Source: Pseudomonas viridiflava (GTDB lineage: Bacteria; Pseudomonadota; Gammaproteobacteria; Pseudomonadales; Pseudomonadaceae). Taken from it: a stretch of 64,000 nt of DNA. Where the stretch lies: positions 1 through 64,000 of the forward strand of contig NZ_UTKY01000083.1 in the NCBI RefSeq assembly GCF_900583165.1, given 5' to 3'. Below the pieces are notes generated by a model, which did no database searches, was not told the origin of the DNA, and saw only the letters and a list, made by a program, of their open reading frames with translations. Both the position numbers and the translations under genes were made by a program. Positions 33,741-45,010 of this stretch are shown in pieces (the stretch's first letter is position 1; every line of letters begins with the position of its first letter).

Positions 33741-36700
33741 TCCGAAAAATCCTCAATGCGCCTACGAAGGAAGGTAGCAGCAAAAACCTCGGGTGGCAGT
33801 GGCAGGCTGACGATGTAGCCTTGCATCTGTTGGCAGCCCTCTGCCGCCAGGAATGCCTGTTGTGCGGGGTTTTCCACGCCCTCGGCGATGATGGTGAATT
33901 GCATGCTGTGGCCCAGGGCGATGATGGCGCGCACGATGGCGGCGTCGTGGGGGTCGTCGGGCAGGCCGCGGACGAAGGATTGGTCGATCTTCAGGAAGTC
34001 CAGCGGCAGGCGTTTGAGGTAGCTGAGGGATGAATAGCCGGTGCCGAAGTCATCAATCGCCAATTGCACGCCCAGGCGTTTGAGTTGGTGCAGTACTTCC
34101 AGCGCTTCTTCGGCCTGGCTCATGATGAAATTTTCAGTGATCTCCAATTGCAGATGGCTGGGCTCCAGCTGGTAGTCGTGCAATAGCTGCTCGATGCGCG
34201 CCAGCAGGTTGGGGTGACGCAATTGGGCGCCGGCGAGGTTGACCGAGAGGGTGCCAAAGTCGTCGAAGGTGCGTTGCCAGGCATGCATTTGTTGGCAGGC
34301 TTGTTCCAGCACCCAGTCGCCAATCTGCAGGATCATGCCGTTCTCTTCGGCCAGGGCGATGAAGTGTTCGGGCGGCACGTCGCCGAAGGTGGGGTGGTGC
34401 CAGCGGATCAGCGCCTCGGCACCGATCAGCTCTTGGGTGACCAGGCTCAGTTTGGGTTGATAGCACAGGCTCAGTTCGTCGCGCTCGATGGCGCGGCGCA
34501 GTTCATGTTCCAGCGCCACGCGTTCGTTGGCCTGGGCGGTGAGGTCTTGGGTGTAGCATTCGACTCGGTTGCGCCCTTTGGCCTTGGAGCGGTACATCGC
34601 GGCGTCAGCGTTCTTGACCAGGGTGGCGACGTCGGTGCCGTCCTGGGGGTAGAGGCTGGTGCCGATGCTGGCGCTGATAAAGAACTCATGTTCACCGGCC
34701 TGGAACGGCGGGGTGAAGCAGGCCAGCAGCTTGTTTGCCAGGTGTTCAGCGTCGCCTGCGTGTTGCAAGCCCGGGAGCAGGATGATGAATTCGTCGCCAC
34801 CCAGGCGCGCCACGGTGTCGATGTCGCGCAGTTGTTCTTTGAGGCGCACGGCGATGTCTTTAAGCAGCAGGTCGCCAATCGGATGGCCGAGGCTATCGTT
34901 GATGTGTTTGAAACGGTCCAGGTCGAGAAACAGCACGGCGCCCTGTTTGCCGGTTTCCTGGTGGCCGTTGAGGGCCGATTGCAGGCGGCTTTCGAACAGG
35001 GTGCGGTTGGGCAGCCCGGTCAGCGGATCATGGTGCGCCTGGTAGTCGAGGCGAGCCTGGGCCAGCTTGAGGCTGGAGATGTCGGCGAATACCGCGACGA
35101 AGTGGGTGATCACTTGCTCGCGATTGCGCACGGCGCTGATGGTCAACCAACTGGGGTACAGCTCACCGTTCTTGCGCCGGTTGGATATCTCGCCCTGCCA
35201 GTGCCCGTGGGCCGTCAACTGATGCCACATCGCCGCGTAGAACGCGCTGTCATGCAGCCCAGACGCCAGCAGGCGCGGCGTGTGGCCGAGGGCTTCGGCT
35301 TCGCTGTAGCCAGTAATCTCGCTGAAGGCGCGGTTGACGGCGCTGATGTTCTGCCGGGTGTCGGTGATCAGCACGCCTTCGGCAGTGCTTTCAAATACGG
35401 TGGCGGCCTGTTGCAGTTTTTCTTGCATCAACTGGCGTTCGGTAATGTCCCGGGCGATGGTCAGCATGCAGTCGTCATCGCCAATGGGCAGAGGGCGGCT
35501 GGACAGTTCACAGAGCCGGATCTGCCCATCACTGCGGCGGATATGGCAGATGAAGTCGCGAACGAAACCATCACGCTGCATCAGTTCCAACATGTGCTTG
35601 CGTTCGTTTAGGTCGACCCAGATGCCCAAGTCCAAAGTCGATTGGTCGAGGGAGGTTGCGCTGGTAAAGCCGGTTATACGGCTGAATCCATCGTTGACTT
35701 CTATCAACAGGCCGTCACGCTGGCGGCTCAACAACAACCCGTCCGGAGAGGCGTGGAAGGCCTTGGCGAATTTTTCTTCGGAGGTTTGCAGTTGCTGCTG
35801 GGTTTCTTTGAGTTGGGAGATATCCCGCACCACGACGACGATGGCTTCGACCGTGTCGAGCTGGAACGGCTCGGCGGAAATCAGGCCGGTAAAGGCCTGG
35901 CCATTGCTGCGTAGAAAACGCATCTCCAGATTGCGGATGCTGGACGTCTGCACCCGCTGCAATAAATCTGGACCGGTACCCTCGTCCCCCCAGATCTTCA
36001 GCTCAGTGCCGGTTTTGCCAACGACCTCTTGTGCGCTCAGGCCAACCTGATCCTCAAACGCCTTGTTGACCTCCAGCAGGCAGCCGTCGGAAAGCCGTGC
36101 GATCACCAAAATGTCGGGGCATTGCTGGAACACCGAGGCAAACTTCTGCTCGGACAGTTGCAGGGCTTCTTCCGTGCGCTTGGCTTCACTGATGTCGATC
36201 ATCAGGCCCCGCAGCACAGGCTCATGGCCGTGCTCGATCAAGCTGACGATATCGCGTATCCACAAGCAACGGCCATCAGCGGTGATCACCCGGTAGTCGA
36301 CGCTGTGGTCGCGATTGGCGCGGGTCTCGCGCATGCAAAAGGCTTCGGTGCGGGTGAGGTCGGCGGGGTGGATGATGTTGCGCCAAAACCCTGGGATCAG
36401 CCAATGGGCCCGGGGATAACCCAGCAGTTCTTCGGCGTGGGGTGATACGTAGCTGTAGGTGAAGTCGGTGACGTTGGATTCCCAGGCGATGGCGGACAGG
36501 CTCTCCACCAGTCCGCGATAGTGGTATTCGCTGCTGCGCAGTTCCTGTTCCAGGGCGACTCGGCGGGAAATTTCTGAGCTGAGGCGACGATTGATCCGAA
36601 TCACGATGGCCAACACGGTGACCAACAGCAACACGGCGGGCAGGCCGTATAGCAGCAGGTCTGTCCAAAATGCGCGGTTATCGATGAAGCTGCCGACCCA

Positions 36701-37456
36701 GTGTTTCTGAATGGCGTTGGTTTCTTCCGGGCTGAGATCGGCCAGGACCTTATCGAGTATGCCCACCAGCATCTTGTCATCACGCGGCACGCCCATTGCC
36801 AATTGATAGCGATACGGCGTTTCGCCACTGACGTACAGGCCGTCCAACTTTAGTTCGCGCAGGCTCCAGACGCTGGAGGCCAAATCGCTGACCACGGCGT
36901 CCACTTCGCCGGTTGCCAGGGCCTGTAGCGTTGAGCTGACATTGGGCATAGCTACTAGATTGAGATCAGGGTGGTGAGTGCGCAGCAACTCGTGAGGGGC
37001 GTAGTTCTCGACCACGGCGATTTTAAGGCCGTAAAGGTCTTTGAGGTTTCGCGGCCGTGGGCCACCTTCGTGGGCAAGAATGACCATCGGGAAGTCAATG
37101 TAAGGGCGAGTGAACGCTAGGTAATTCTGCCGTTCGGGCGTCGACATGATGCTGGGGATAAGGTCGAGCTGGTTGGTGCGGGCGAGCTCCAGCACGGCCC
37201 CCCAGGTCGGTGGCTCAATCAGCTTGACCCTGACACCCAGGCGATCCTGAATGAGGCGCACATAATCGGCTGAAAGGCCTTGGTAGCGGCCACTTTCATC
37301 ACGGTATTCGAAGGGTGGCCAAGACGCATCCACCCCCAGCCGCAGCTCCTGATGGTCCGACAGCCAGGCACGCTCATCATCAGAGAGAGTCAACGCGCCA
37401 GCCGTTGCGGTCCAGGTCAGCAGCGACAGCAGTAACACGGTCGGCAATCTGGGCAT
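33713..37456 (-). CDS. rmcA: Redox-type c-di-GMP regulator RmcA: SBP-PAS-GGDEF-EAL
   Basis: A 1247-residue inner-membrane protein. In order: signal peptide (1-22), periplasmic solute-binding protein-like domain (about 28-258), one membrane helix (264-288), four PAS/PAC units (about 305-790), a GGDEF domain with intact GGDEF at 886-890, and an EAL domain with EAL at 1014-1016. Domain order, length and location just after rpoD match P. aeruginosa RmcA (PA0575), which binds FAD and degrades c-di-GMP in response to redox state. Both catalytic motifs are intact here, so synthesis and hydrolysis are possible. The periplasmic ligand is unknown. Confidence 0.9.
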   Translation of the reverse strand: MPRLPTVLLLSLLTWTATAGALTLSDDERAWLSDHQELRLGVDASWPPFEYRDESGRYQGLSADYVRLIQDRLGVRVKLIEPPTWGAVLELARTNQLDLIPSIMSTPERQNYLAFTRPYIDFPMVILAHEGGPRPRNLKDLYGLKIAVVENYAPHELLRTHHPDLNLVAMPNVSSTLQALATGEVDAVVSDLASSVWSLRELKLDGLYVSGETPYRYQLAMGVPRDDKMLVGILDKVLADLSPEETNAIQKHWVGSFIDNRAFWTDLLLYGLPAVLLLVTVLAIVIRINRRLSSEISRRVALEQELRSSEYHYRGLVESLSAIAWESNVTDFTYSYVSPHAEELLGYPRAHWLIPGFWRNIIHPADLTRTEAFCMRETRANRDHSVDYRVITADGRCLWIRDIVSLIEHGHEPVLRGLMIDISEAKRTEEALQLSEQKFASVFQQCPDILVIARLSDGCLLEVNKAFEDQVGLSAQEVVGKTGTELKIWGDEGTGPDLLQRVQTSSIRNLEMRFLRSNGQAFTGLISAEPFQLDTVEAIVVVVRDISQLKETQQQLQTSEEKFAKAFHASPDGLLLSRQRDGLLIEVNDGFSRITGFTSATSLDQSTLDLGIWVDLNERKHMLELMQRDGFVRDFICHIRRSDGQIRLCELSSRPLPIGDDDCMLTIARDITERQLMQEKLQQAATVFESTAEGVLITDTRQNISAVNRAFSEITGYSEAEALGHTPRLLASGLHDSAFYAAMWHQLTAHGHWQGEISNRRKNGELYPSWLTISAVRNREQVITHFVAVFADISSLKLAQARLDYQAHHDPLTGLPNRTLFESRLQSALNGHQETGKQGAVLFLDLDRFKHINDSLGHPIGDLLLKDIAVRLKEQLRDIDTVARLGGDEFIILLPGLQHAGDAEHLANKLLACFTPPFQAGEHEFFISASIGTSLYPQDGTDVATLVKNADAAMYRSKAKGRNRVECYTQDLTAQANERVALEHELRRAIERDELSLCYQPKLSLVTQELIGAEALIRWHHPTFGDVPPEHFIALAEENGMILQIGDWVLEQACQQMHAWQRTFDDFGTLSVNLAGAQLRHPNLLARIEQLLHDYQLEPSHLQLEITENFIMSQAEEALEVLHQLKRLGVQLAIDDFGTGYSSLSYLKRLPLDFLKIDQSFVRGLPDDPHDAAIVRAIIALGHSMQFTIIAEGVENPAQQAFLAAEGCQQMQGYIVSLPLPPEVFAATFLRRRIEDFSDSTAGKPSL

Positions 37457-37562
37457 AACGGTCTCGTTATGGCACGGGGAATGGTTCGAGTGTAGACGGG
37501 CATTGCGGGGGGAGGGGTATTGCGGGGAGGTTTATCTATAGAAAGCCGTCTATAGAAAGCAA

Positions 37563-37585
37563 AACCCCCGGCCTGGGCCGGGGGT
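37563..37585 (-). terminator. Intrinsic terminator of rpoD
   Basis: AACCCCCGGCC and GGCCGGGGGTT form an 11-bp stem with a 2-nt loop, starting 8 nt after the rpoD stop; TTTTGCTTTC follows on the minus strand. Just beyond, CTATAGAAAGC occurs twice (37536 and 37550). Confidence 0.85.
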
Positions 37586-37592
37586 TCTGTTA

Positions 37593-39443
<1,851 letters not shown>

Positions 39444-39510
39444 AACACCCTATCCACTGAAGGTCTTGGCGGGCAAAAAACAAGCCGAGGATTATACCCG
39501 AGCTATGACC

Positions 39511-41484
39511 TCACACGCCAGCTGAGGTCGGGTTTGATGCGGAAACATTCTGTTTTAAGAGGTCGCGCATCTGTTTTGCTATCTGAATTTGCTCTTCAGC
39601 CGTTAATCCCGGCTGCCTTGCTCTCTTGATTAGCTCATCGAGGGTCTGCGTGTGCTGACCCGCAGATAACCTAGTAATGGTGTCTAAAAACTGTTGTTCA
39701 AGGTTATCGCCGTCAATTAGCCACTCCTTTTCTGCGAGTGCTTTCAACAAGCGGCCTTGTTCGGTGCCGTGCCAACGAGCCATTAGCTGAATAGAGTTTA
39801 GCTTAGGATTTTTCTGCACGGCTTCGATCAGGGCGATCAGCACCTGTGCATAGGTATTGCTCTCGTTGGCAAAATGATCGGCACTTTCAACCTTGCCGGC
39901 CAATTGCGGGTGGTGGATCAGCGTGCGCAACGCAATCAGCGTTGGCGCTTCCACGGCCACCGGTGTACGGGGTGCATAGGCTTCGTCGCGGTCGCCGCGC
40001 TTGCCATTCTTGCTCCAGGGTTTCTTGTCCCATTGCTTGCCGCCGGCGCCGGGTTTCTTCGGTGTCCACTCTTGCTGGGGCGCGTAGGCCTCCTGCGGTT
40101 GGTGGAAGTCGGAATAGTCCGGCATGGCGTCGTAATCCATGCCTGGGTCGTAGGTCGGTGGCGGCGCATCCTGCGGTGCGCTGTGCACCAGCTGGCTGAC
40201 GGCTTCGCCACTCAGGCCGGTAATTTCCAGCAAGCGCTGACGCATCAGGGTGCGCAGGTTGGCGCCCGGCACTTTGTCGATCAGTGGCGCCGCGAGGGTG
40301 GCCATATGGGCCTTGCCTTCGAGGGAGCGCGGGTCGGCTTCTTCGGTCAGTTGCTGGAAAAAATAATCGGCCAGCGGCTGTGCGTGTTGATTGATGCGCG
40401 CACGGAACGCGTCGGTGCCTTCGGAGCGCACCAGGGTGTCTGGGTCTTCGCCTTCTGGCAGGAACAAGAAGCGCGCACGCCGGCCATCCTGCAGGCTCGA
40501 CAACGTGGCTTCGAGGGCGCGCCATGCGGCATTGCGGCCGGCTTGGTCGCCGTCGAAGCAGAACAACACGCTCGGCACCACGCGAAACAGGCGCTTCAAG
40601 TGCTCTTCGCTGGTGGCCGTGCCCAGGGTGGCAACAGCGTTGCGCAAGCCTTGTTGAGCGAGCGCGATCACGTCCATATAACCTTCAACCACGATGATTT
40701 CATCGAGGTTGCGGTTGTTCTTGCGTGCTTCGAACAGCCCGTAAAGCTCCTGGCCCTTGTGGAATACCGGGGTTTCGGGGGAGTTCAGGTACTTAGGTTT
40801 ATCGTCCCCCAGCACGCGGCCACCAAAAGCGATGATGCGCCCGCGGCTGTCGCGGATCGGGAACATCACGCGGTCGCGAAAGCGGTCGTAGCGCTTGCCT
40901 GTCTCGGCGTTTTCCACCAGTAGGCCGGCGTCGATCATGGCTTTTTGCTGCAGGGTGTCGCTGCTCAGGTGCTTGTAGAGGTTATCCCAGCCAGGCGGCG
41001 CGAAGCCGAGGCCGAAGTCGCGGGCGATTTCGCCGGTGAGGCCGCGACCCTTGAGGTACTCGACGGCGGCTTTACGCTGCGGATGGCTTTTAAGCGCCTG
41101 ACGGTAAAAGTCGGCAGCGGCCGTCAGCAGCGGGTACAGCGGCGAATCGGTGGGCTGTCGCGGTTTGTGCGGGCGGCCACTTTCTTCGCGGGGGATTTCC
41201 ATGCCGGCGGCTTTGGCGAGGTCTTCGACAGCCTGGGGGAAGTCCAGGTTATCGTGGTCCATCAGGAAGCCGAGGGCATTGCCGCCCGCGCCGCAGCCGA
41301 AGCAGTAGTAGAACTGCTTGTCGGGGCTAACGCTAAATGACGGGGTTTTTTCTTTGTGGAACGGGCAGCAGGCGGTGTAGTTCTTGCCGGCTTTTTTCAG
41401 TTGCACGCGCGAGCTGACAACATCGACGATGTCGGTGCGGTTCAGAAGGTCGTCAATAAAGCTCTGGGGAATTAGCCCGGCCAT
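39511..41484 (-). CDS. dnaG: DNA primase DnaG
   Basis: A 657-residue primase that makes RNA primers at the replication fork. The N-terminal zinc-binding domain uses C40, H43, C61 and C64 (CCPFH, CFGCG). The RNA polymerase core and TOPRIM segment include VVEGYMDVIAL and FCFDGDQAG. A low-complexity linker (about 450-515) leads to the DnaB-binding C-terminal domain. It precedes rpoD on the same strand. Confidence 0.97.
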   Translation of the reverse strand: MAGLIPQSFIDDLLNRTDIVDVVSSRVQLKKAGKNYTACCPFHKEKTPSFSVSPDKQFYYCFGCGAGGNALGFLMDHDNLDFPQAVEDLAKAAGMEIPREESGRPHKPRQPTDSPLYPLLTAAADFYRQALKSHPQRKAAVEYLKGRGLTGEIARDFGLGFAPPGWDNLYKHLSSDTLQQKAMIDAGLLVENAETGKRYDRFRDRVMFPIRDSRGRIIAFGGRVLGDDKPKYLNSPETPVFHKGQELYGLFEARKNNRNLDEIIVVEGYMDVIALAQQGLRNAVATLGTATSEEHLKRLFRVVPSVLFCFDGDQAGRNAAWRALEATLSSLQDGRRARFLFLPEGEDPDTLVRSEGTDAFRARINQHAQPLADYFFQQLTEEADPRSLEGKAHMATLAAPLIDKVPGANLRTLMRQRLLEITGLSGEAVSQLVHSAPQDAPPPTYDPGMDYDAMPDYSDFHQPQEAYAPQQEWTPKKPGAGGKQWDKKPWSKNGKRGDRDEAYAPRTPVAVEAPTLIALRTLIHHPQLAGKVESADHFANESNTYAQVLIALIEAVQKNPKLNSIQLMARWHGTEQGRLLKALAEKEWLIDGDNLEQQFLDTITRLSAGQHTQTLDELIKRARQPGLTAEEQIQIAKQMRDLLKQNVSASNPTSAGV

Positions 41485-41929
41485 GGCGTTCTCGTCATCA
41501 CTGCGTGTAAATGAGGGCCCGCAAAGTATTCAAGCGCAGGTGTCGTGCGGCTCGACCTTCAATTGTCTGCATAGGCTGCATGGAAGTGTATCTGCCGAAC
41601 ATTCACTGACGGTAGTTTCTGATCAGTCTTTGGCGTAGAAATGTCGCCCTGGCATCCGGTCTTGGCCAATGGTAGGCCTCGGAAGCTCAATCTCGGGCAC
41701 AGCCGACCTGTTGATCGCCTGTCTGTTGAATAAGTGTGCTCGTCAGTAGCCTTGTTAGACTCGTCAGAAGAGACGTGCACCGCTGGCAGAAGAGCCAGTC
41801 CTGACGTGTGAAGCAGTTGTCTCGGTCGCGTGTGCGGCGTCAACAGTGAAGCATCAAGCGATATCCGCAAATGCCAACAGCCCGGCTGAGGGCCGGGCTT
41901 GGCAGAAGCTTGCTACGAACGTCTGTGTA
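41485..41929. other. 445-nt gap between dnaG and rpsU with no gene
   Basis: I see no supported coding sequence. A minus-strand open frame (41559-41870) has no family features. The region holds the rpsU terminator at one end and must hold the dnaG promoter or the readthrough segment at the other. P. aeruginosa has a yqeY-like gene at this place; none is present here. Confidence 0.6.
41878..41900 (-). terminator. Hairpin after rpsU
   Basis: AGCCCGGC (41879-41886) pairs with GCCGGGCT (41892-41899) around TGAGG, 30 nt after the rpsU stop. The T-tract is poor, so it may be a leaky terminator or a processing site that sets the rpsU to dnaG ratio. Confidence 0.55.
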
Positions 41930-42145
41930 TTAGTACAGACGAACGGCGCGGCGCTGTTCGCGCTGAACTTTCTTCGCGTGACGCTTAACAGCGGCTGCTG
42001 CTTTGCGCTTACGCTCAGAAGTTGGCTTCTCGTAAAATTCGCGGCTACGAACTTCAGCCAGTACACCGGCTTTTTCGCAGGAGCGCTTGAAACGACGCAG
42101 AGCTACGTCGAAGGGTTCGTTCTCTTTAACTTTGACGGCTGGCAT
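41930..42145 (-). CDS. rpsU: 30S ribosomal protein S21
   Basis: A 71-residue basic protein, the usual S21 length. It begins [20 protein letters not shown] and ends [11 protein letters not shown]21 helps base-pairing between mRNA and the 16S 3' end at initiation. It is divergent from tsaD across about 200 nt, a conserved gammaproteobacterial arrangement, and is the first gene of the rpsU-dnaG-rpoD series. Confidence 0.98.
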
Positions 42146-42347
42146 CCAGAGCTACCTTCTTTCATTACCGGGATCAACGTTCTCGTCGCAAGAAATTCGC
42201 GGCTGAGGTCGTCGGTTTTTAAGGGTTGCGGATGTTAACCCCTCATTGACCGGAATGCAAAGCCTCTGATCGAAAACCGCTAGTCGGGAGGGGGAGCGGC
42301 GACTATTATGCGCGCCTTCGAATCTAGCCTCTACAAGGCGCAAACCC

Positions 42348-43373
42348 ATGCTAGTACTGGGACTTGAAACCTCCTGCGACGAAACCGGTGTCGCACTTTA
42401 CGACAGTGAACGCGGGCTCCTGGCCGATGCACTGTTCAGTCAGATCGACCTGCACCGTGCTTATGGCGGTGTCGTGCCGGAGCTGGCCAGCCGTGATCAC
42501 GTCAAACGCATGCTGCCCCTGATTCGCCAGGTGTTGGATGAGGCCGGCTGCGTGCCGACCGAGATTGACGCGATTGCCTACACCGCAGGCCCCGGATTGG
42601 TTGGAGCCCTGCTGGTTGGGGCTTCTTGCGCTCAGGCGCTGGCATTTGCCTGGGGCATTCCGGCCCTCGGTGTGCACCACATGGAAGGCCATTTATTGGC
42701 CCCTATGCTGGAAAAAACACCGCCCGAGTTCCCGTTCGTCGCTTTGTTGGTTTCGGGCGGCCATACGCAACTGGTTCAGGTAGATGGCATCGGCCAATAC
42801 ACCCTATTGGGTGAATCCCTGGACGACGCCGCCGGCGAAGCGTTCGACAAGACCGCGAAGATGATGGGCCTCAATTATCCCGGCGGTCCGGAAATCGCCC
42901 GCCTTGCCGAAAAGGGCGTGGCCGGTCGCTTCACGTTCCCGCGTCCGATGTGTGATCGCCCGGGCCTGATGTTCAGCTTCAGCGGTTTGAAAACCTCTGC
43001 GTTGAACACGTGGCAGAACAGCGTCAGCGCCGGGGACGACAGTGAGCAAGCCCGTTGCGACATCGCACTGGCGTTCCAGCAAGCCGTGGTGGAGACTTTG
43101 ACCATCAAGTGCAAGCGGGCCCTGAAACAGGCAGGTATGAAGCGTCTGGTGATCGCCGGCGGCGTCAGCGCCAACAAGGCGTTGCGCACTTCGCTGGAGA
43201 AAATGCTCGGCGACATGAAGGGCGATGTGTTCTACGCACGCCCCGAATTTTGCACCGACAATGGCGCAATGATCGCCTATGCGGGCTGCCAGCGCTTACA
43301 GGCGGGTCAGCACGAAAGCCTGGCGATCAGCGTACAGGCGCGCTGGCCGATGGAGCAGTTGTCGCCCTTGTAA
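42348..43373 (+). CDS. tsaD: tRNA N6-adenosine threonylcarbamoyltransferase TsaD
   Basis: A 341-residue ASKHA-fold enzyme. With TsaB and TsaE it transfers the threonylcarbamoyl group to A37 of ANN-decoding tRNAs. The metal-binding histidines are H111 and H115 in HHMEGH. The N-terminal [15 protein letters not shown] and the VSGGHTQLV phosphate loop are present. It is divergent from rpsU. Confidence 0.97.
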   Translation: MLVLGLETSCDETGVALYDSERGLLADALFSQIDLHRAYGGVVPELASRDHVKRMLPLIRQVLDEAGCVPTEIDAIAYTAGPGLVGALLVGASCAQALAFAWGIPALGVHHMEGHLLAPMLEKTPPEFPFVALLVSGGHTQLVQVDGIGQYTLLGESLDDAAGEAFDKTAKMMGLNYPGGPEIARLAEKGVAGRFTFPRPMCDRPGLMFSFSGLKTSALNTWQNSVSAGDDSEQARCDIALAFQQAVVETLTIKCKRALKQAGMKRLVIAGGVSANKALRTSLEKMLGDMKGDVFYARPEFCTDNGAMIAYAGCQRLQAGQHESLAISVQARWPMEQLSPL

Positions 43374-43406
43374 GGGTGTAACGTGAGCCGGGCTCATCGA
43401 ACGTAT

Positions 43407-43976
43407 TTAAAAATGCCGTTCGCGCCCGGCAAACAGGTCGCGTAAATTGCCGCGATGGCGCCAGACGATCAGCAGTGTCAACACGCTCATCGGCAACAGC
43501 GCCGCCGGCTCCTGCCAGGCCAGCAATGGCAGGGTCAGTGGGGTGGCGATCAACGCGGCGAGTGAGCTGGTGCGGGTCAGGTAGAACGTCAACAGCCAGG
43601 CGAGTACGGCCAGCAGCGCTGCGGGTGGGTAGATCCCCAGCAGCATGCCGGCCGCCGTAGCGACACCCTTGCCGCCGCGAAAGCGGAAGTACAAGGGGAA
43701 CAAGTGGCCGAGGACGGCGCACACGCCAACCCAGGCCTGTTGTTGCAGGGTAAGGCCGGCGAGGCTGGCGATCAGCACGGGCAAAAGGCCCTTGCACACA
43801 TCACCCAGCAGCGTCAGTACGGCAAGTTTCTTGCCGGCCAGGCGCAACATATTGGTGGCGCCGGCATTGCCTGAACCACTCATTCGCGGGTCGGGGTTTC
43901 CCGTCAGGCGGCTGAGCAAAATGGCGAAGGACAGCGAGCCGAGCAGGTAGGCGAGAGTCGCCAGTAACCAAAACAT
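43407..43976 (-). CDS. plsY: Glycerol-3-phosphate acyltransferase PlsY
   Basis: A 189-residue inner-membrane protein with about five hydrophobic helices. It acylates glycerol-3-phosphate from acyl-phosphate in phospholipid synthesis. The motifs [27 protein letters not shown]-like and [12 protein letters not shown] are the three conserved PlsY loops. It converges with tsaD and is divergent from folB. Confidence 0.95.
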   Translation of the reverse strand: MFWLLATLAYLLGSLSFAILLSRLTGNPDPRMSGSGNAGATNMLRLAGKKLAVLTLLGDVCKGLLPVLIASLAGLTLQQQAWVGVCAVLGHLFPLYFRFRGGKGVATAAGMLLGIYPPAALLAVLAWLLTFYLTRTSSLAALIATPLTLPLLAWQEPAALLPMSVLTLLIVWRHRGNLRDLFAGRERHF

Positions 43977-44050
43977 GCTAACTATTCCGGGCGAGGACGC
44001 CCTGATTCTAACGGGGCATCGCGCCCTTGTCGTGCTGCGGAGAAGAGTGC

Positions 44051-44404
44051 TTGGACAGAGTGTTTATCGAAGGCCTGGAAGTCGACACCGTAATCGGGGC
44101 CTACGACTGGGAGCGCGGAATCCGCCAATGCCTGCGCCTGGACCTGAGCTTTGCCTGGGACAACCGCCCGGCTGCGGCCGGTGACGACCTGACCTTGGCA
44201 CTGGATTACGCCAGCGTTTCCACGCGCATCCAGGCCTTTGCCGAGCAATCCCAATACCAACTGGTGGAGACCTTCGCTGAGCGTCTGGCTGAAGTATTGA
44301 TGCGCGAATTCCAGATTCCTTGGCTGCACCTCAAGTTGACCAAGCCCGGCGCTGTACCGGCCGCCAAGGGCGTGGGCGTGGAGATCGAGCGCGGATGTCG
44401 CTAA
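44051..44404 (+). CDS. folB: Dihydroneopterin aldolase FolB
   Basis: A 117-residue enzyme of the folate pathway that cleaves dihydroneopterin. It starts [20 protein letters not shown] from a TTG codon at 44051, preceded by GGAG at 8-9 nt; a GTG three codons later is the alternative. The catalytic LKLTKPGAV (lysine) and the Glu in VETFAE are present. It overlaps folK by 10 nt, so pterin steps 2 and 3 are co-expressed. Confidence 0.93.
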   Translation: MDRVFIEGLEVDTVIGAYDWERGIRQCLRLDLSFAWDNRPAAAGDDLTLALDYASVSTRIQAFAEQSQYQLVETFAERLAEVLMREFQIPWLHLKLTKPGAVPAAKGVGVEIERGCR

Positions 44405-44913
44405 CTCAGGTTTACCTTGGCCTTGGCAGCAATATCGAGCGCGAGAGCCATCTGTGCGCCGGTCTTGATGCGTTGGCGAGTTTCTTGACGGATGTGCGTT
44501 GCTCGGCGGTATTCGAAAGCCAGCCGGTGGGGATCAAGAGCGGGCCGTTCTTCAATTTAGTGGTGTCGGCCTATACCGATCTGCCGTTGATGGAGCTGGA
44601 CCGCCGGTTGAAGTTTATCGAGGCCGACAACGGTCGTTACGCGCCGGATCGCAAGGGCCTGCCGCTGGATATCGACGTGCTGCTGTATGGCGACTTGGTC
44701 GGTAACTTCGACGGCCTGATCCTGCCGCGCGCAGAGATCCTGAAGAATGCTTTCGTGTTGTGGCCGTTGTCGCTGATGGCTCCGCAGCGCGTGCACCCGG
44801 AAGCGGGCAAGACCTTGGCCGAACTGTGGCGCGATGCGCAGATCGACCAGGTGCTGGCGCCCGTCGCGTTTGAGTGGCGGGGCCAGCAGCTCACCCCGAA
44901 CGCCGCCCTGTAG
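44395..44913 (+). CDS. folK: Hydroxymethyldihydropterin pyrophosphokinase FolK
   Basis: A 172-residue HPPK that adds pyrophosphate from ATP to 6-hydroxymethyl-dihydropterin. The motifs YLGLGSNIE at the N-terminus, R-Y-A-P-D-R in the middle, LDIDVLLYGD (metal-binding aspartates) and ILKNAFVLWPL are in order. The ATG lies within the end of folB. The TAG stop codon is part of a REP arm. Confidence 0.93.
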   Translation: MSLTQVYLGLGSNIERESHLCAGLDALASFLTDVRCSAVFESQPVGIKSGPFFNLVVSAYTDLPLMELDRRLKFIEADNGRYAPDRKGLPLDIDVLLYGDLVGNFDGLILPRAEILKNAFVLWPLSLMAPQRVHPEAGKTLAELWRDAQIDQVLAPVAFEWRGQQLTPNAAL

Positions 44914-45010
44914 GAGCGAGCTTGCTCGCGAAAAATCTGAGGGCGCGGCGTATCGTCAGGCTGCCCGCGTTATCGTTGACGATCTTCGCGGGCAAGCCCG
45001 CTCCTACAGG
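44910..45010. repeat. REPIN between the convergent folK and cca ends
   Basis: TGTAGGAGCGAGCTTGCTCG (then CGAA) on the left and TTCGCGGGCAAGCCCGCTCC (then TACAG) on the right, in inverted orientation, about 45 nt apart. Same type as at 22546. It supplies the stop codons of both folK (TAG, 44911-44913) and cca (TAG on the minus strand, 45004-45006). Confidence 0.9.

Noticed and set aside
41559-41870. 103-codon frame between dnaG and rpsU
   Set aside because: No ribosome binding site and no family features; it does not resemble YqeY.
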